Numbered from the stretch's first letter, positions 12,489-25,040 are shown. The stretch is 64,000 bases of DNA from Gonium pectorale (GCA_001584585.1 LSYV01000002.1:6253606-6317605), one strand, 5' to 3'. The notes: a model not told the origin generated them from the letters alone. Made by a program: numbers and translations.

Positions 12489-15400
12489 ATGCTAGCAGGA
12501 AGCGTCATCCCGTCGCAATTACGATGCGCAAGCAGTGCGCGGCAGCGGCGCATCCCCCTGATGGAACAGGCGCAAGGGCTACCACAGTCGCGCGCTTGTG
12601 CCCAAAGTAGCCTGTCGCGGGTGGGCCTGCGCCGTCCAGACTCCAGCGGCTGGCAGGCGCCCAGGTGAGCAACATACCCCAGCAGCTACGCCCGTACGCC
12701 GCCACTGGCACCTTGGCCCCCGCGCTGGGGCCCTGATGCTATTCGGAGTGGGAGAAGTGGCTATCACGCAGCAAATGCAGCAGCGCCGGAGCTGTGTGGT
12801 CCCACCCGACAGGGTCCCGCTCGCCTGGCCCGCACGCGCCTGCGCATGCCATCTACTCCCTGCGGTCTCCTCCTCTCCTCTTCACAGGCACCGCAATGCT
12901 GCGCCGCCTGTCGCCTCCTTGGCAGGAGGCACTGCGGCTCCTGTGCCTTCCTCGTCCGGCGGGGCGGTGCCCAACCCCTTCCTGACGGTGCTGCTGCCCA
13001 CGGCGCTGGCGCTGCTTCTGTGCAACATGGACCGCATCTGCCTCAGCGTCGCCATCATGCCCATGTCAGCGGAGTTTGGGTGGCCAGCCAGCCTGCAGGT
13101 GGGGGGGGCACTAGACCTGGGGGGTGCGTCGCAGCACGTATGCACGGGTAGCAGGTGGCGAGGTACCGGTACTGCAACGGTGCTACTGTACGGGAGGCCG
13201 CGCGCCGCCGGCACCGCCGGCAAGGCAGGGGCATGATGGCAGTCCAACGCGCACTGTTTGCCGCCACCAGCGCCCATCACAGCCGGAGTGCCCCAATCCA
13301 CCGCGACCCCAACACCGCCCGCTCCGGCCGAACCTCAGGGCGTCATCCAGTCCGCCTTCCTGTGGGGCTACATGGCGACCCAGCTGCTGGGCGGCCAGCT
13401 TGCGGACCGCTACGGCGGCAAGCGGGTGCTGGCGGCGGGCATCGCCTGGTTCAGCGCCGCCTCGCTGCTGCTGCCGCTGGCGCTGTCGCCCGCCACCATG
13501 GCGGCGGGGCTGACGGTGCCGGTGGTGCTGCTGTCGCGATTCCTCACGGTGAGCTCCTGCGGCTTACAGGCCAGCTGGCCAGGGGATGTGATGGGGCAGC
13601 GCATTGGGGGAGGGGGGGTGGCGGTCCTCGCGTGGCACAGCGCGGGAGGGGCGGACCTGTGGAGGCGGACCCCGTGTATTCTCCAAGGCCACAAGCGTCA
13701 AGCCGGCGGCAACGGCTGCGGCAACGTGTCGCTGCCGTGCTGGGCGGGTCATTATCAACGTGCTCTGCCCGCCCCGCCTTCATCCGGGCACCGTTATCGA
13801 CTATGGGTCGCTCAACCCCTTTCCGGACTGTGGTCCCATGCCCTCCCGCCCCCGCCCCCGCCCCTACCCCAACGTACAGGGCTTTGGCGAGGGTGTGGCG
13901 CTGCCGTCCATGAGCAACCTGGTCGCCAACCACATCGCTCCGGCCGCCAAGGCGCGGGCGCTGGGGCTGTGCTTCTCGGGCTTCCACAGCGGTGGGTCCA
14001 CCGCACCGCCACCACCGTCCCGAGCTTCCCAGCATGCATAGGGCTCACAGTGCGCCGCTTCTATGCCCACAACCGCCTCTGTATCTCATCATATCTACCT
14101 CCCGCGAGCCCTCGCTTCGAAAGCTCTGCATATCGCAGCCGTACAGGTGGCCGTTCTTCAGCTAATGTCCGTACATGCGCAATCCTCTCGACACAGGCAA
14201 CCTGGCGGGCCTCGTACTGTCGCCGCTACTGCTGGCGTCATACGGGTGGAGGGGCCTATTCTTCGCGTTCGGCGCCCTGGGTCTGCCACTGCTGCTCTTC
14301 TGGCTCAAAGTGGTGCCGGACGCACCGCCCGCTGCCGCCGCCGCCAAGTCCCCGGGTCGGGGGCCGGCCGCTGCATCTACGGCGCCTGAGCCGCCCCATG
14401 CTTCCACCAACTCGCTGCCTGAGGCCATGGACTCTAGCAGCAGCGGCGCTCCTAGCACAAGCACCAGCACGGCCACAAGCGCCCCGGGCACTGACGGCGG
14501 CGGGGGCGCCAGCGCCAGCGCCGGCCTCAGCGCGAGCGCCAATGGGAGCGGTGCCAGCGGGAGCAGCAGCGGCGGCGGCAGTAAGAGCGACATGACGGTG
14601 GCCAAGCTGCTGTCCTCCCCCGCCACCTGGGCCATCATCGTCGTCAACGTGGTCAACCACTTCGGGTACTTCATTTACCTCAATTGGATGCCGACGTATT
14701 TCAACAAGGTGCGGGCGCAGGGGGCGCCATGAAGGGGACCATCTGCTAAATTGCTGGGACCCCTCTGGCCTGCTCCGAGCCTGGGGTGGCCTGGAAGGTT
14801 GCATACAGGTAGCGCACAGAGGGGGTAGAGGGCGCGGGTGTATCACAGCTCCTTGGTTCGGCCGCCTGCGCTCGAAGGCAAGCGCTCGGCTGCCCCAGGA
14901 CACTTGGCAGCCGTCCCGTGGGAGGCCGACGAGCTCCCCACGCAGCATGGGCATTATGGCGCGCTCAACGTGACGGCCGAGCGGCCTACGCCCCTAGTCC
15001 GCCAAGCAACCCACCCCCGCCTCTCCTGCCCTCCCCGCCCTCCGCTTCCCGGCCCCTGCTGCCCCCCCCCCCCTCCAGGCGCTCGGCTTTGACCTGCGCG
15101 CCAGCAGCTTCACGGCCTTCCTGCCCTGGCTGGTCATGGCGGTTGGCTCCTCCGCATCCGGCCTGCTGGCGGACCACCTGGTCGGCTCCGGCGTGCCCGT
15201 CACCGCCGTCCGCAAGCGGCTGCAGACGGTGGCGTTCCTGGTGCCCGCCGCCGCGCTGCTGCTGCTGGCGCAGCCGGGCATCTCCCCCGCCATGGCGGTG
15301 GGCTGCATGACGGTGGCGCTGGGGACCACCTCCCTGGGCCAGGCGGGCTTCGTGGCCAACATGTCGGACGTGGCGCCGCGCCACGCGGGCATGATGTTTG

Positions 15401-15573
15401 GGCTGTGCAACACGTTTGGCTGCCTGTCGGGCATCGTGGGCGTGACGGCGGTGGGCTTCGTGGTGGAGGCGACGCGCTCCTTTGCGCCCGTGTTCCTGCT
15501 CACGGCGGCGCTGTACGTGGTGGGCACCGTGGTGTGGAACGTCCACTGCACTGCCGACAGGGTGTTTGAGTGA
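12489..15573 (+). CDS. Plastid anion/phosphate transporter, SLC17/ANTR (PHT4) type, MFS
   Basis: Major facilitator of the SLC17-related ANTR/PHT4 family, which moves phosphate, ascorbate or other anions across plastid membranes. Six exons join in phase to about 571 aa: 12489-12664, 12888-13098, 13339-13548, 13880-13991, 14197-14708, 15079-15573. Exon 1 is Arg/Ser-rich with few acidic residues, as in a plastid transit peptide. Landmarks are NMDRICLSVAIMPMS in helix 1, then FLWGYMATQLLGGQLADRYG (the MFS loop 2-3 motif), GFGEGVALPSMSNLVA, GWRGLFFAFG and FGYFIYLNWMPTYFNK. The central loop between helices 6 and 7 carries about 80 residues of Ala/Ser/Gly low complexity, a common algal feature. The substrate cannot be told from sequence. 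The stop is followed by a convergent BTB gene. Confidence 0.9.
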
Positions 15574-16744
15574 GCGCCGTTCGGGAGGGGTTTCGGGCGT
15601 TGGCGTAAGAGGCCCGATCTGAGGGCAGTGGCCGTCCAGGGCGCCATGCACGTCTGCTGCGCAGCGCGGTGGGCGGCGAATGGCGCAGCTGTGTGTCCTG
15701 GTGGCGGGGGGCGGGGAGCCGTAGTAAGACGCTATGTGACTGCTATGGGAAATGGCGTCGCCAACATTGCCTGGCTTGATGGGGTACAGCTGTTTTGGCG
15801 GACCAAAGTGTTCATGGGGGTGCAGGCCCTGTGTGCAGGGGAATGCGCTGACTCAGAGCCGGCGGAGGAGGAACGTAGGAATAAGCAAATAACACAACGC
15901 GACGTTATTGAGTGCTTGCCTGCTGTGCAGGCACCTTGCATCCACACATTGCTTTATTGCTTGTGAATTCGGTGGGAGCGGCGACTGAGGACGTCGAGGT
16001 ATCATGCGCGATCTGGTATGGGGTTGAGTTGAACCCGAGGAGGACGACCGAAGTATTCGTGGCAGGGGCGATGCGCACCTGGGCTGAGGCCACCCTCTCG
16101 TGGCCTGGGGGCCAGCATTGGCGGCGCTCGCGCTCGTGTGCACCCCGGTGTGCACGCCAGCAGGGACGCATGCGGCATCGCCCAGATGCCTTGCGGTTGC
16201 GGGTAAGGGTCAAATGCGGCAACCACTGACTTCAAATCACTACGGCATCAAGGCACGTCCTTGGCTGCCTAAAGACCGTAATGGCCCACACGACGACTGC
16301 GAAGTGTGCCAGCTCGCATGCACCATCAGCATGCAGTCAGCAACAAGTTCCAGATACAAGGCCAACATCGCGTTTTTCAGCGAATTGTAGTGGCATCCCG
16401 CAAAGCCAGTGCAAACCGAACGTGACAGGTTTTCTGTTGCACTTGAAACCCTGGGCCGGCTGTAGCGGCATGCACGCAAGCCCGCTGGCCTCCGACCCAG
16501 CCGCGCAGTCTTCTATCACGCAGACACACAGACCAATCTGCCTGCAGGAGTGCCACCTGCGCGCTGGCTTTACAACCTGCAACAAATCTCATCCTGCCCG
16601 AATCCCATCCTGCAAGGCGACGGCGCCCGCACACCTGCGCACTCACCGCACCGCGCCGGCGATTGCACCACCGTACGGCCCAGCAGCACGCCTCGCGCAC
16701 GTGTGATCCCCCACCCCATGCCCCTCGCCCCACGCAGCCGTCGT
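15574..16744. other. Convergent 3' regions of ANTR and BTB genes
   Basis: 1.17 kb between two stop codons facing each other; it must hold both 3' UTRs. No coding signal seen. A TGTAA poly(A) signal for the BTB gene lies at 16570-16574. Confidence 0.5.
16570..16574 (-). terminator. TGTAA poly(A) signal, BTB gene
   Basis: TGTAA on the minus strand (TTACA on plus), about 170 nt beyond the BTB stop. TGTAA is the usual polyadenylation signal in volvocine algae. The pentamer is short, so position is the main support. Confidence 0.4.
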
Positions 16745-19674
16745 TCAGTCGTCCTCCCAGGGGTGGCCGTGCTCCTCCATCCCGTCCTCGGAGTCGTCGT
16801 CCTCCTCCCCTCGCCCCACCATCATCACCAGCTCGTCATCCTCCTCGTCCTCCGGCATCGGCGGCATTGGCGCCGCGATGCGCCTGTGCCGCCGGGCCGC
16901 CGCCGCCGGTCTGCTGCCCGTAGCCCGCCGCGGCTCCGGTGCCTCAAAGCAGATCTCCCCGCGCAGCGTCCGGTCGCGCTGCACAAACTCCTGCCACGGC
17001 TCCATCAGGTCCGGCTCCACGCCGGCCGCGGCCGCGGCGGAGATCTGTCGCACGAAGGCCGCCTCGGAGGTGATCTTGATGGACAGCCGGACGCCCAGGG
17101 GCACCAGGCCGGGGCCCTGCAGCAGCACCCGCCGCAGTGGCCGGCCGTCGCGCTCCGGGTCGCTGGGGTACTCCACCGCAAGCCGCACGGGGCAGCGCGA
17201 CAGGTCGACGAAGCCCGCCACGGCCCCAAAGGCCGGCATGTAGCAGGATAGCATCGCGTGCGCCGGCCCATGGCGGCTGACGCACAGCTCCACGCCCCAC
17301 AGCAGGCCGTGCGACACCACGTGCGTCACGCCGCCGGGGGGTTCCTCCTGCCCGCCGCCGCCCGCGGCATCGGCGCAGGCCGCGGCCCTGGGCGCCAGCA
17401 CCGCCTTGACGCTGCGGCGCGAGCCGCCCGAGCCCGGCGGGGCCGGCGGCTCGCGCGCCTCCTCCCTTGCAGCCCGCGCCAGCTGCTCGCTGCTGACCGA
17501 CCAGCGGAACACGCGCGGCGAGGTGGCCAGGCACTGGGCCCGTGGCGGCGCCAGCCACTTGCAGGCCGGCTGCGACCCCTGCGGCGGCCGCTCCTCCTCG
17601 CCCTCCATGCGCAGGTCGGGCCCCAGGTCCACCTCGTAGGCGCGGAGGGAGGTGCGCAGGACGCGCAGCTCCTCCTTCTTGCGGGTGGTGGCCAAGGCCG
17701 CGAGGGCGGACCGCTGCCGCTGCGTGGCGTCGAACCAGGAGAGCGAGGGCAGCACGTGGTGGAGGTAGGGCGGCGACAGATGCAGCACGCGGATGAGGCG
17801 GCACAGGCGGCTGCGCACGCCCGCGATCCGGCCGGGGTTAGCGTCCAGCCAGTACGCGAGCAGCAGTAGCACGGAGCTCTCGCTGTCGGTGGCAAAGTCG
17901 TCGCTTGCGAAGAGCACCTCCATGGCGGGGGGCGGCAGCGAGGTGAACTGCCGGATCAGGCTGCCCACCGGGGCCTGGCCGGGGCAGGCACCGTCGGACA
18001 TGGTGTTGAGGATGGCGGGCGCGTCGCGGAAGTGGGCCACCAGGTGGCGGGTGCAGGCGGCCAGCACGGGCGCAAAGGAGGGGTCGTCCGGGAAGGCCTG
18101 CCAGCTGCAGGGCGCGAGGGAATGCGGGGCGGGGGCAGGGGAGGAAGGAGCGGGAGTTCAAAGTACCGGGAATTGTGGGGCTGGAGAAACATGAGGTAAA
18201 AGGCAGTTGCGGAAGCGCACCTGTCGCGACCCAGATAAGGTGGTCCACGACCCTCGTGCCCAACACTCACAAAACGATCCTAGCACGCCCATTATTGCGG
18301 CTTACGACTCCAGGACGCGGACACCCGTGTCCCTCGGACACGCACGGCACGGCACGGCCCTGCGCGCCACACCCACACCGCGCACGGACCACACACACAC
18401 ACACACTTGCGTTTTCCTTTTCAACACACTTGCGAGGGCGAGGCCGCTCTCGCGCACGCCACCCACCACTCGTACGCGTCCAGGACCACCGCGCTGCAGC
18501 CCCGGCACTCGGCGTCCAGCTTGCCGACGTAGGCCGCATCGCAGGCGGCCGCGCAGCCGTCCAGCTGCATGTAGCCGCCCAGCCGCCGGGTGAGCAAGAT
18601 CTCCTTGAAGCCCACATGCGGCACGTCCCCCGTGTACAGGAAGCGCAGGGCGCGGCGGGCAGCCGGCAGCTCCTCCTCGCGGCCCAGCGGCACCAGCAGC
18701 TCGGGCAGCCCGCCCAGCTCGTCGACCACGTCGGCTTCCGGCTGCGGCTGAAGCGCCGGCCGGGGTCGCTTGTGGCTCTTCGCCGCAGCAACCGGGGCCG
18801 TGTCAGCAAGAGCACTGGAAGCTGGAGCGGGAGCGGCCGCAGCGGCAGCCGCCATGACGGGAGCGTCAGCAGCGGGAGCAGCGTCAGCAGCGGGGTCAAG
18901 ACCGTCAGCTATCTTGGCCATGCTGGCTGCAGCGCCCGCGCCGGCGGCGCTGGCAGTTTGGCCGATGTTGGGCGCCGTTGCGGCGGCGGTGACGGCGGCG
19001 ACGGCGGCGACCGTGGGCGATTCCTCGTGCGCCGCCACATCCCTATGCGCGTGCGGTTGCTTGTTGTCGCCCTTCACCTCGTCTGCAGCGTCCGGCGGCA
19101 GGCTTCCTGGATTCGTAACGGGGCAAGGGGCGTCTCCAGCGTCGCCCACGCTGGCGGCCGTGTCGGCCGTGTCCGGATCAGGGTTGCCGACGAGCTGGGC
19201 TGTTGTCGCCGCGGCAAGAGCGGCGGGCTGCGGCTCCCCTGGCGTCCCCGCCTCCGCCGGACGGGTGTTGTTTTCCTCTCGCTCCTCATGCGAATTGTTG
19301 TTTATTTCGGGCTGCGGAACGTCAAGGACAGTCGCGGGGCTATCCAAGTCGCTTGCGGCTCCATTGTTGAACGCCGCTGACACGCGCACAGGCCGCCGGG
19401 ACTTCCGCTCCCAGCGGTCCATGTACGCCCTGAAACGCTCCGATCCGCAGCGGAGCACGAGCCGGTGGGCTCGGATGGGCTCGCCAATGAACTTGGGTCC
19501 GGACTGAAAGCCATTCTCCGCAGCGTGGCCGTCGCACGAGTCGGACTTCCGGCGACGTTTCATGGGTCGGAAAGGCTCTGCCTCAGGCTCGATAGTGAAT
19601 CGAATCACACAATCGCTTTCAACGTCCGAATCGAAAAGCCCCGCCAGAACCGAATGAGAGGAGCCGACGAGCAT
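16745..19674 (-). CDS. BTB/POZ domain protein with large insert
   Basis: BTB/POZ protein, probably a Cullin-3 adaptor or scaffold by family; no substrate can be named. Two exons: 18458-19674 and 16745-18104, joined in phase 2 (EYEWWVA to WQAFPDDP, with the Ala codon split), about 858 aa. The start chosen is the ATG at 19672-19674, giving MLVGSSHSVL; the upstream open frame has only non-ATG starts. The BTB fold begins at SDCVIRF and PIRAHRLVLRCGSERFRAYM, is then interrupted by about 220 residues of Ala/Asp/Pro-rich sequence, and resumes at LVPLGREEELPAARRALRFL, YTGDV and LTRRLGGYMQLDGCAAACD. The second half carries helices of BACK type (RQFTSLPPPAMEVLFASDDF, SVLLLLAYWLDANPG, then SPPYLHHVLPSLSWFD) and a C-terminal domain ending in an acidic tail. 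It resembles the expanded BTB family of Chlamydomonas. Confidence 0.85.
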
Positions 19675-20817
19675 GTTTGCGTGCGTGCACAAGTACGCAG
19701 GTAAACGGGAGAGATTGCAAGCTATTGGCGTGGGCGTGTTGTCCTCAGTGCAAAAAGCCCGCCACTTGGATCACGTGATGGATCCTGAGTTCATTGCCCA
19801 CCATGCATGATGCACCGCCCATGCCAAGTAGCACTGGTATATCTCATTGGTGCTACACGTAAGCTTGGTGTCGTGTCCCAGTGCCGTGGTGCCAGTGCCG
19901 TCGTAGGAGCAGGTCCCTTCACAGTGATCCAATATGCCGGCGTACGCTGGCGTACGGGAATTCCGCGTACGGGAAATCACGCACTCACAACCCACACCCG
20001 CCGCCGCTTAGCATCCACGTCCCGGAGCGTCCTCCGCGCGGAAGGCACGGCGGAAGGGAGGCCGCTGCTCTCGGCCGACTGGCAGCCGTCCCCAGCGTGT
20101 ACGGGACCAGACCCGCCAGTAGTGACAGTGGGCACCTCGCCCAAGAATCAGGTACCGCAGTATGCAGCGGAATGGCATTATCGGAGTGGCATTGCCGCGG
20201 CCAACCCGAACTAACCAGAACTCTTTAAGGTGTTTTACCCATGGCGGGTCGGGAGCCAATCGGCTCGTGTGGCCTGCAACCCCTCTCTGGGGGAGCCTGT
20301 AATCTGTAACCCGCCGTCGCCGGCGGTTGAAGCTGCTGCAATCTCGGGTGCTCGGGTGCTCGGGTGGTTGCTGCAAGAGAGGCACACACACGGGCACACA
20401 CGGAGCAAGCAGAAACCTAAGACAGTGGAAACAGACATCAGAACTTGTCAGAAGCGCAGGGGAGGGCACGGGGGAGGGGACCTGCTTGACCGTGTGGAAC
20501 GTGTCTGGTCCAGGACGCGGACTCCAGACACCACTACCAGTCCTGCCGGTTCTTTCAGGGGCTACTCTTCCACTCCTTACGTGTCGCGAGCGAGCGCCAA
20601 ACAGAAACAGAAAGCGACCGCCGCGACGACCTGATACCCGCCTTCCCTAGTATTGGCTGCCGGCCCATACTTTTCGGGGCCTGTCAGGACTTATGCTGCT
20701 GTGGGGAGTAAGAGTTCCCCCGGGCGACGTGTGTAGGCGGTCCCGCGCCTTGCACCCTGGAGCGGCCATGCCTGCCGTGGTCACTGCTGCTCTCCGCGTT
20801 TTGGTGGGTAAAAGGAA

Positions 20818-20925
20818 ACAGGGACAGGGTAGGCTACCTGTGCTCTTACTCACGCCCGCAGGTGCGACGTAGCAACAGCAAGGCGCGGGTACAAGGCATG
20901 GCGGACGAAGGAGACGACGACGAGG
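20818..20925 (-). repeat. Inverted-pair repeat family copy
   Basis: Order of blocks: GGGACAGGGTAGGC, ACGCCCGCAGGTGCGACGT, then GTACAAGGCATGGCGGACGA and GGAGACGACGACG. These match the long copies at 43348-43460 and the reverse complement of 44191-44330. A degraded opposite-facing copy may lie at 21567-21640. Confidence 0.5.
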
Positions 20926-21566
20926 GCTATGGGAAGGCCATCATTTTCTCCTATTTTGCTTGGTACACGTAGCACACGCAGCGCACGCAGCAGACGCCCG
21001 TCCCCGGCATGCCCCGCGCTTTGTCCCGCGTGCCTGCACGCCTGGGCCCGTTGCCGTGTGCCCCCTAGCACGCCCCTCCCCGGCGTTACTCCCCGGGAGA
21101 GACGGCTGCCGTACACGCCAGCTGCCTGCACGTTCCAGCTTTGCACAGCGTACGCGGGTATAGGAACTGCTGGATGCCTATGGACCTGTGGCGGAGCGAT
21201 GTCATGCAGCGTGCCCTGGACCTGTCCAAACCAGTTCGGGGCAGGTTTCTCTTTTGCAACTGCGACAATCCAAAAAGTGTACAGCTGAAAGGGAAGAGGG
21301 AGTCCTCTATATACACCCTAGCAAATCGATCCCAGCGGGGCAGTAGGTCCCAGCGGTCACCCGCATGGCCCGCCTCGTACTTTGTACCAGCTCACCCCGT
21401 CCGAACCCAGCACCTTATTTGCATGTCTGTAAATGTGGCTCACTCTTTCTACGCAGTGTTCAGCCAGCATTTGATTACTCCGGGAGGGAAGGTTGCTGTC
21501 GGGCACGCAAGAACTGATACTTTCGCCGGGCGCAAGGGCCAGGGGGGGGGGGACTTCGCTATATCT

Positions 21567-21640
21567 GCCGTGCCTTGTACTAACCCACTTGATCTACTGG
21601 AAGGTCGATCCTTGGATGTGGAGGCGGCCCACGCTCCTCC
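21567..21640 (+). repeat. Degraded inverted-pair repeat copy
   Basis: Reads TGCCTTGTACTAACCCACTT, then ATCTACTGGAAGGTCGATCC, close to TGCCTTGTACCAACCCGCCC and CTACTGGAAACATCGCGC at 60095-60150. It faces the copy at 20818, so the two could end an element of about 0.8 kb. The match is weak. Confidence 0.3.
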
Positions 21641-22055
21641 TCTCCAATCGTCATTTTTTGTCCCGTCTCCGTGCGGATAAGGGCCAGCTCATATCTCAAT
21701 GCATGCCAGCATACTGTATACTAATCATAAATCTCTCGCCTGTGCATGGTGCTCAGCGTTGCTTACACTGGAAAAACCGGGCAGCTTCATGCCATGATGA
21801 CCCGTCACATCGCCCTTTGCGCCAATGGGTGCAACTGGGCACCAAAACCCAATGCAAATACACTACGTATCTATGTGCAGTGTGCATTACCAAATGCAAA
21901 CTTAAACAGACGCACCGCTTGGACGAGCGGCGTACGGCTCGTCACTAACACGCCAGCACAAATCGATAAATTGCGTGTCATAGTTTTGGTGAACGTCAGA
22001 CCAGCCAGCCGCCCCTTCTTCCTGTTCGGTCTTGCACCGCTTGCCGTCCGGCGCA

Positions 22056-24100
22056 ATGGCCTTCGCAGCCCGCATGCAGAACACTCGTATCAGCAGCCGC
22101 CCTGCTGCTAGTCGGCGATGCGTTGCCGTCCGCCCGGCGCGGTCCATGCCGGTCGTCCGCGCTGACGCTGCGCCCGCTGCGGAGGCTGCGCCCGCGGCTC
22201 TGTCTATCGAGAAGACTGGCCCCAACTTCAAGGCCCTTCGTGACATCAACCAGATCATGCAGACCCTGCCGCACCGGTAGATGCATGGCGGTGTGGGCGT
22301 TACACGGACGACAGGGCTCGCGCGGCCAAGGATGGTGCCTTGCTTCATAGCAAAGCCAGGAGCTTTGACCGCGCAGCTAATAAACTATTGCATGCGTTTG
22401 CCACGACGCACCGTTGCCTTCCATTCGGCTCCACCACTCGGAGCTCTCCGTGTCCGAAAGTTGATGTGCTCCGGTTTCAAGCTGTGTCTCGGGCCCATCC
22501 CTTCGCCACCCGCGCTCTACTGCGCCGCTCCGCAGGTACCCCTTCCTGCTGGTGGACCGGGTGGTGGAGTGGGAGAAGGAGAAGTACGCGGTTGGCTACA
22601 AGTGCGTGACCATCAACGACAACTTCTTCCCCGGCCACTTCCCCGAACGTCCCATCATGCCGGGTGCGTGCGACCCCTGGGGTGTGGCAAGACCCCTGCG
22701 TGCTGGCGTCCGGTAGTACAGTGTACAACCCGTGGTTCCGCCCGCGCTGCCTGTACCCAAGCAACGTCCTTCATGTACTGGAGAATGCGGGGGCTACACG
22801 CCTTCCCCGGAGCAGGGACAACCGAGCGCAAGCGAGCTGCACACCATCCAACCCCACAATGCACATGCACAATGCACGGACCGCGCGCCGCCGTACATGT
22901 CCAGTTCCATGTCTTTCCCCAGTGCAACTTTCCCCACTTCATTCATCTTTTTATGAGATTTGCTTTATAGACGTGAGCCGGGAATCTCAACTGCAGAGGC
23001 GTCAGCGACGCCACTTCTCGTCCGGCTTAGTAGCCCGTCATCGCCGAAAGGACACTGGGGGCATACTCGCATCCCCTTCCCTCCTGTCTGTTTCCCACCT
23101 CTCGACTACACAGGTGTTCTCCAGGTTGAGGCAATGGCGCAGCTGGCCGGCCTGGTGATGCTCGACCCGGAGGACACGGCCGCCAAGGGGCTGTTCTTTT
23201 TCGGGGGCATCGAGGGGTGCCGCTTCCGCAAGCCCGTGGTGCCTGGAGACGTGCTGGTGCGAGGGGGCTGGGAATGAGAGGGTTTGGGGCCCGGCAGTAG
23301 GGAGGGAGAGACGTGCAGCGGGGACAGGGATAGGTGTGGCTGGAGAAGGGAAGGAGGGCGGCTGTGCTGGAGAAAGGATGGAGGTGAACTGGGCTGTACG
23401 TTCTGGCGGCATCAGGGCGGCTGCTGGCAAGGTCTGGACGTGCATGGCGGGCGGCTAACGCACGCGCGCTGGCTGGGTGGGGACCGATCGCGGGGGGGAG
23501 AGGGTTGGCAGGCATTCTCAGTAGATAAGCCCTGGGGCGCATAGAGCTCCCGACCGTTAACAACTGGCTGAGCGCTGCGGGTGGAAGAGAGGGGCCAGGG
23601 TCCCCGATCGCGAGGGGGGGGCAGCAGTCCACATGCTATGGTGCAACGTGAGTGCATGGGGATGGACGGGTAGCCCCCCGGCTGCCAAGCAAGTGGGTGC
23701 TCCCGTTCGCACGACCGGCGCGGCGGCTTGCGCAGATTCGGGCTAGGAAGACACGTGCGTCTGTTGGCGAGCAAGCATCCGTCGGAGGAGCTCAGGGCTT
23801 GGTCAGAAAGCTTTCTCCAGAGCTATGCTTGTATTGGGGCGACGGGTGGTGGGCGCCGCTGCCCTTTACCAGGATCCATTGGGGCAACGGAGGCGCCACC
23901 AGGGGAACGCCGCTGCATTGTGCGTGCGCTGCCGGCGCCTCACCGCCCATGCGCTCCCTGTCCCGCGTGTCCAGATGATGCGCGCCGACGTGACCAAGTA
24001 CAACAAGCGGTTTGGCATCGTCAAGGTGGCCGCAAAGGGCTACGTGGGCGACGAGCTGGTGGTGGAGGCGGAGCTCACGCTGGCCATGGCCAAGCAGTGA
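22056..24100 (+). CDS. fabZ: 3-hydroxyacyl-[ACP] dehydratase, plastid
   Basis: FabZ removes water from 3-hydroxyacyl-ACP to give trans-2-enoyl-ACP in plastid type II fatty acid synthesis. Four exons join in phase to about 205 aa: 22056-22276, 22536-22663, 23114-23256, 23975-24100. The first ~45 residues ([20 protein letters not shown] onward) are rich in Ala, Arg and Ser with no acidic residues, a good plastid transit peptide. Then come LPHR joined to [13 protein letters not shown], and [17 protein letters not shown] holding the catalytic His. [12 protein letters not shown] holds the catalytic Glu, [18 protein letters not shown] follows, and [13 protein letters not shown] ends the hot-dog fold. 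The mature length (~150 aa) fits bacterial FabZ. Intron 3 carries the repeat shared with the PP2C intron. Confidence 0.96.
23511..23602 (+). repeat. Dispersed repeat, copy B (FabZ intron 3)
   Basis: Matches the reverse complement of 1071-1158 over about 88 bp with roughly one change in eight by eye. It lies wholly inside an intron and does not touch the splice sites. Confidence 0.6.
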
Positions 24101-25040
24101 GACCAGCCGCCGCTGCTGCTGCGGCCGGGGCGGGACTCCCTCCCTTCGCGTGTCGCCATTCAGTGTAGCACCACGGGTGGGGATATGGGTCCAAGCAGTT
24201 GCCTGGAATCGATGCAAGGAGGAGGAGGGGCGGCCTGTTGCGTTGGTTGTGAGGGAGCTGAGCGGGGGCTCCGCTGCCGTGTGGCGCAGGGTCGGCCTGC
24301 TGCTGGCTTGGGTGCCTAGGTACAGCATGTTACGGCGGCGTCGAAGGCCACCTCGCTAGCCGGGCTGGTTCGATGGCCTGCTGCTGCTAGGGTGGGCGGC
24401 TCGCTGCGGTTTGCTTACATGCCCACGCGCCTCCGTGTTCTGCTCATGTGTGCGAGCAGGTTTTCCGCTGGCCGTGGTCAACAATTTTTCTAGGGTGGGC
24501 CCGTGGCCCTTACACTGTCGTGTGCCTTTGTGCGTTAGGGGCGCTGGAGTCGTTGCGGAACGTACCGACTGCCACGAAGGGACACGGCACAAGTGCGACC
24601 TGTGCGTTGTCGATGTGGCCCCGCACCCGCACCCTGGAGTGGGCGGTGCGATGAGGCCCCTCCACGTAGTAATGGCTATAATGCCGGACGGCTGCTACAT
24701 CGTCAGTTACAGATAGTTGCAGCCGCCGCACGGAGTGCGAGCCGCCTTTCTGGCCACCAGGGCGCACGCCCAGTGGGGGGAGAGGCACGTCGGGTGCCTG
24801 ACCTGGATTGGGCAGGGTACCCACGCCAAGCGAAGCGCACGCTGGCTAGTTGACTCAGGGACAGCGGCAGGGCCTGTCAAGCCAGCATGGGGCTCCCTGC
24901 TGGCGGCACAACTGCTGTCCGAAGACAGGGCCCAGCGCGTGCCCCACCCCAACAGCACAGCGGCGTTCTTGCCAGGGTCCTTGCAGCCTGCTATGCCATC
25001 ACGAGGTGCGCGTCTCCGCAGGGCGCAGGGCCGAGGAGCA
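24101..25040. other. Convergent 3' regions of FabZ and OXA2
   Basis: 940 bp between facing stop codons. Contains a TGTAA signal for OXA2 at 24707-24711 (minus). No coding signal seen. Confidence 0.5.
24707..24711 (-). terminator. TGTAA poly(A) signal, OXA2-type gene
   Basis: TGTAA on minus (TTACA on plus) about 330 nt past the stop at 25041-25043. Confidence 0.4.

Larger units (their letters stand above)
19675..22055. other. Intergenic stretch between divergent BTB and FabZ genes
   Basis: 2.4 kb holding the two upstream regions plus repeats. Copies of the inverted-pair family are seen at 20818-20925 and, weaker, at 21567-21640. Open frames in 19.8-21.0 kb look like composition artefacts. 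Around 21700-22000 the base composition turns less GC-rich, as in a promoter region for FabZ. Confidence 0.45.

Noticed and set aside
16944..17804. 286-codon minus-strand frame overlapping the BTB exon
   Set aside because: Out of frame with the BTB coding frame and Ala/Gly/Arg-rich, as expected for a shadow.
16550..17870. Long open frames on the plus strand opposite the BTB second exon (for example 16550-17251, 17258-17869)
   Set aside because: They mirror the GC-rich third positions of the real BTB exon on the minus strand and have no domain of their own.
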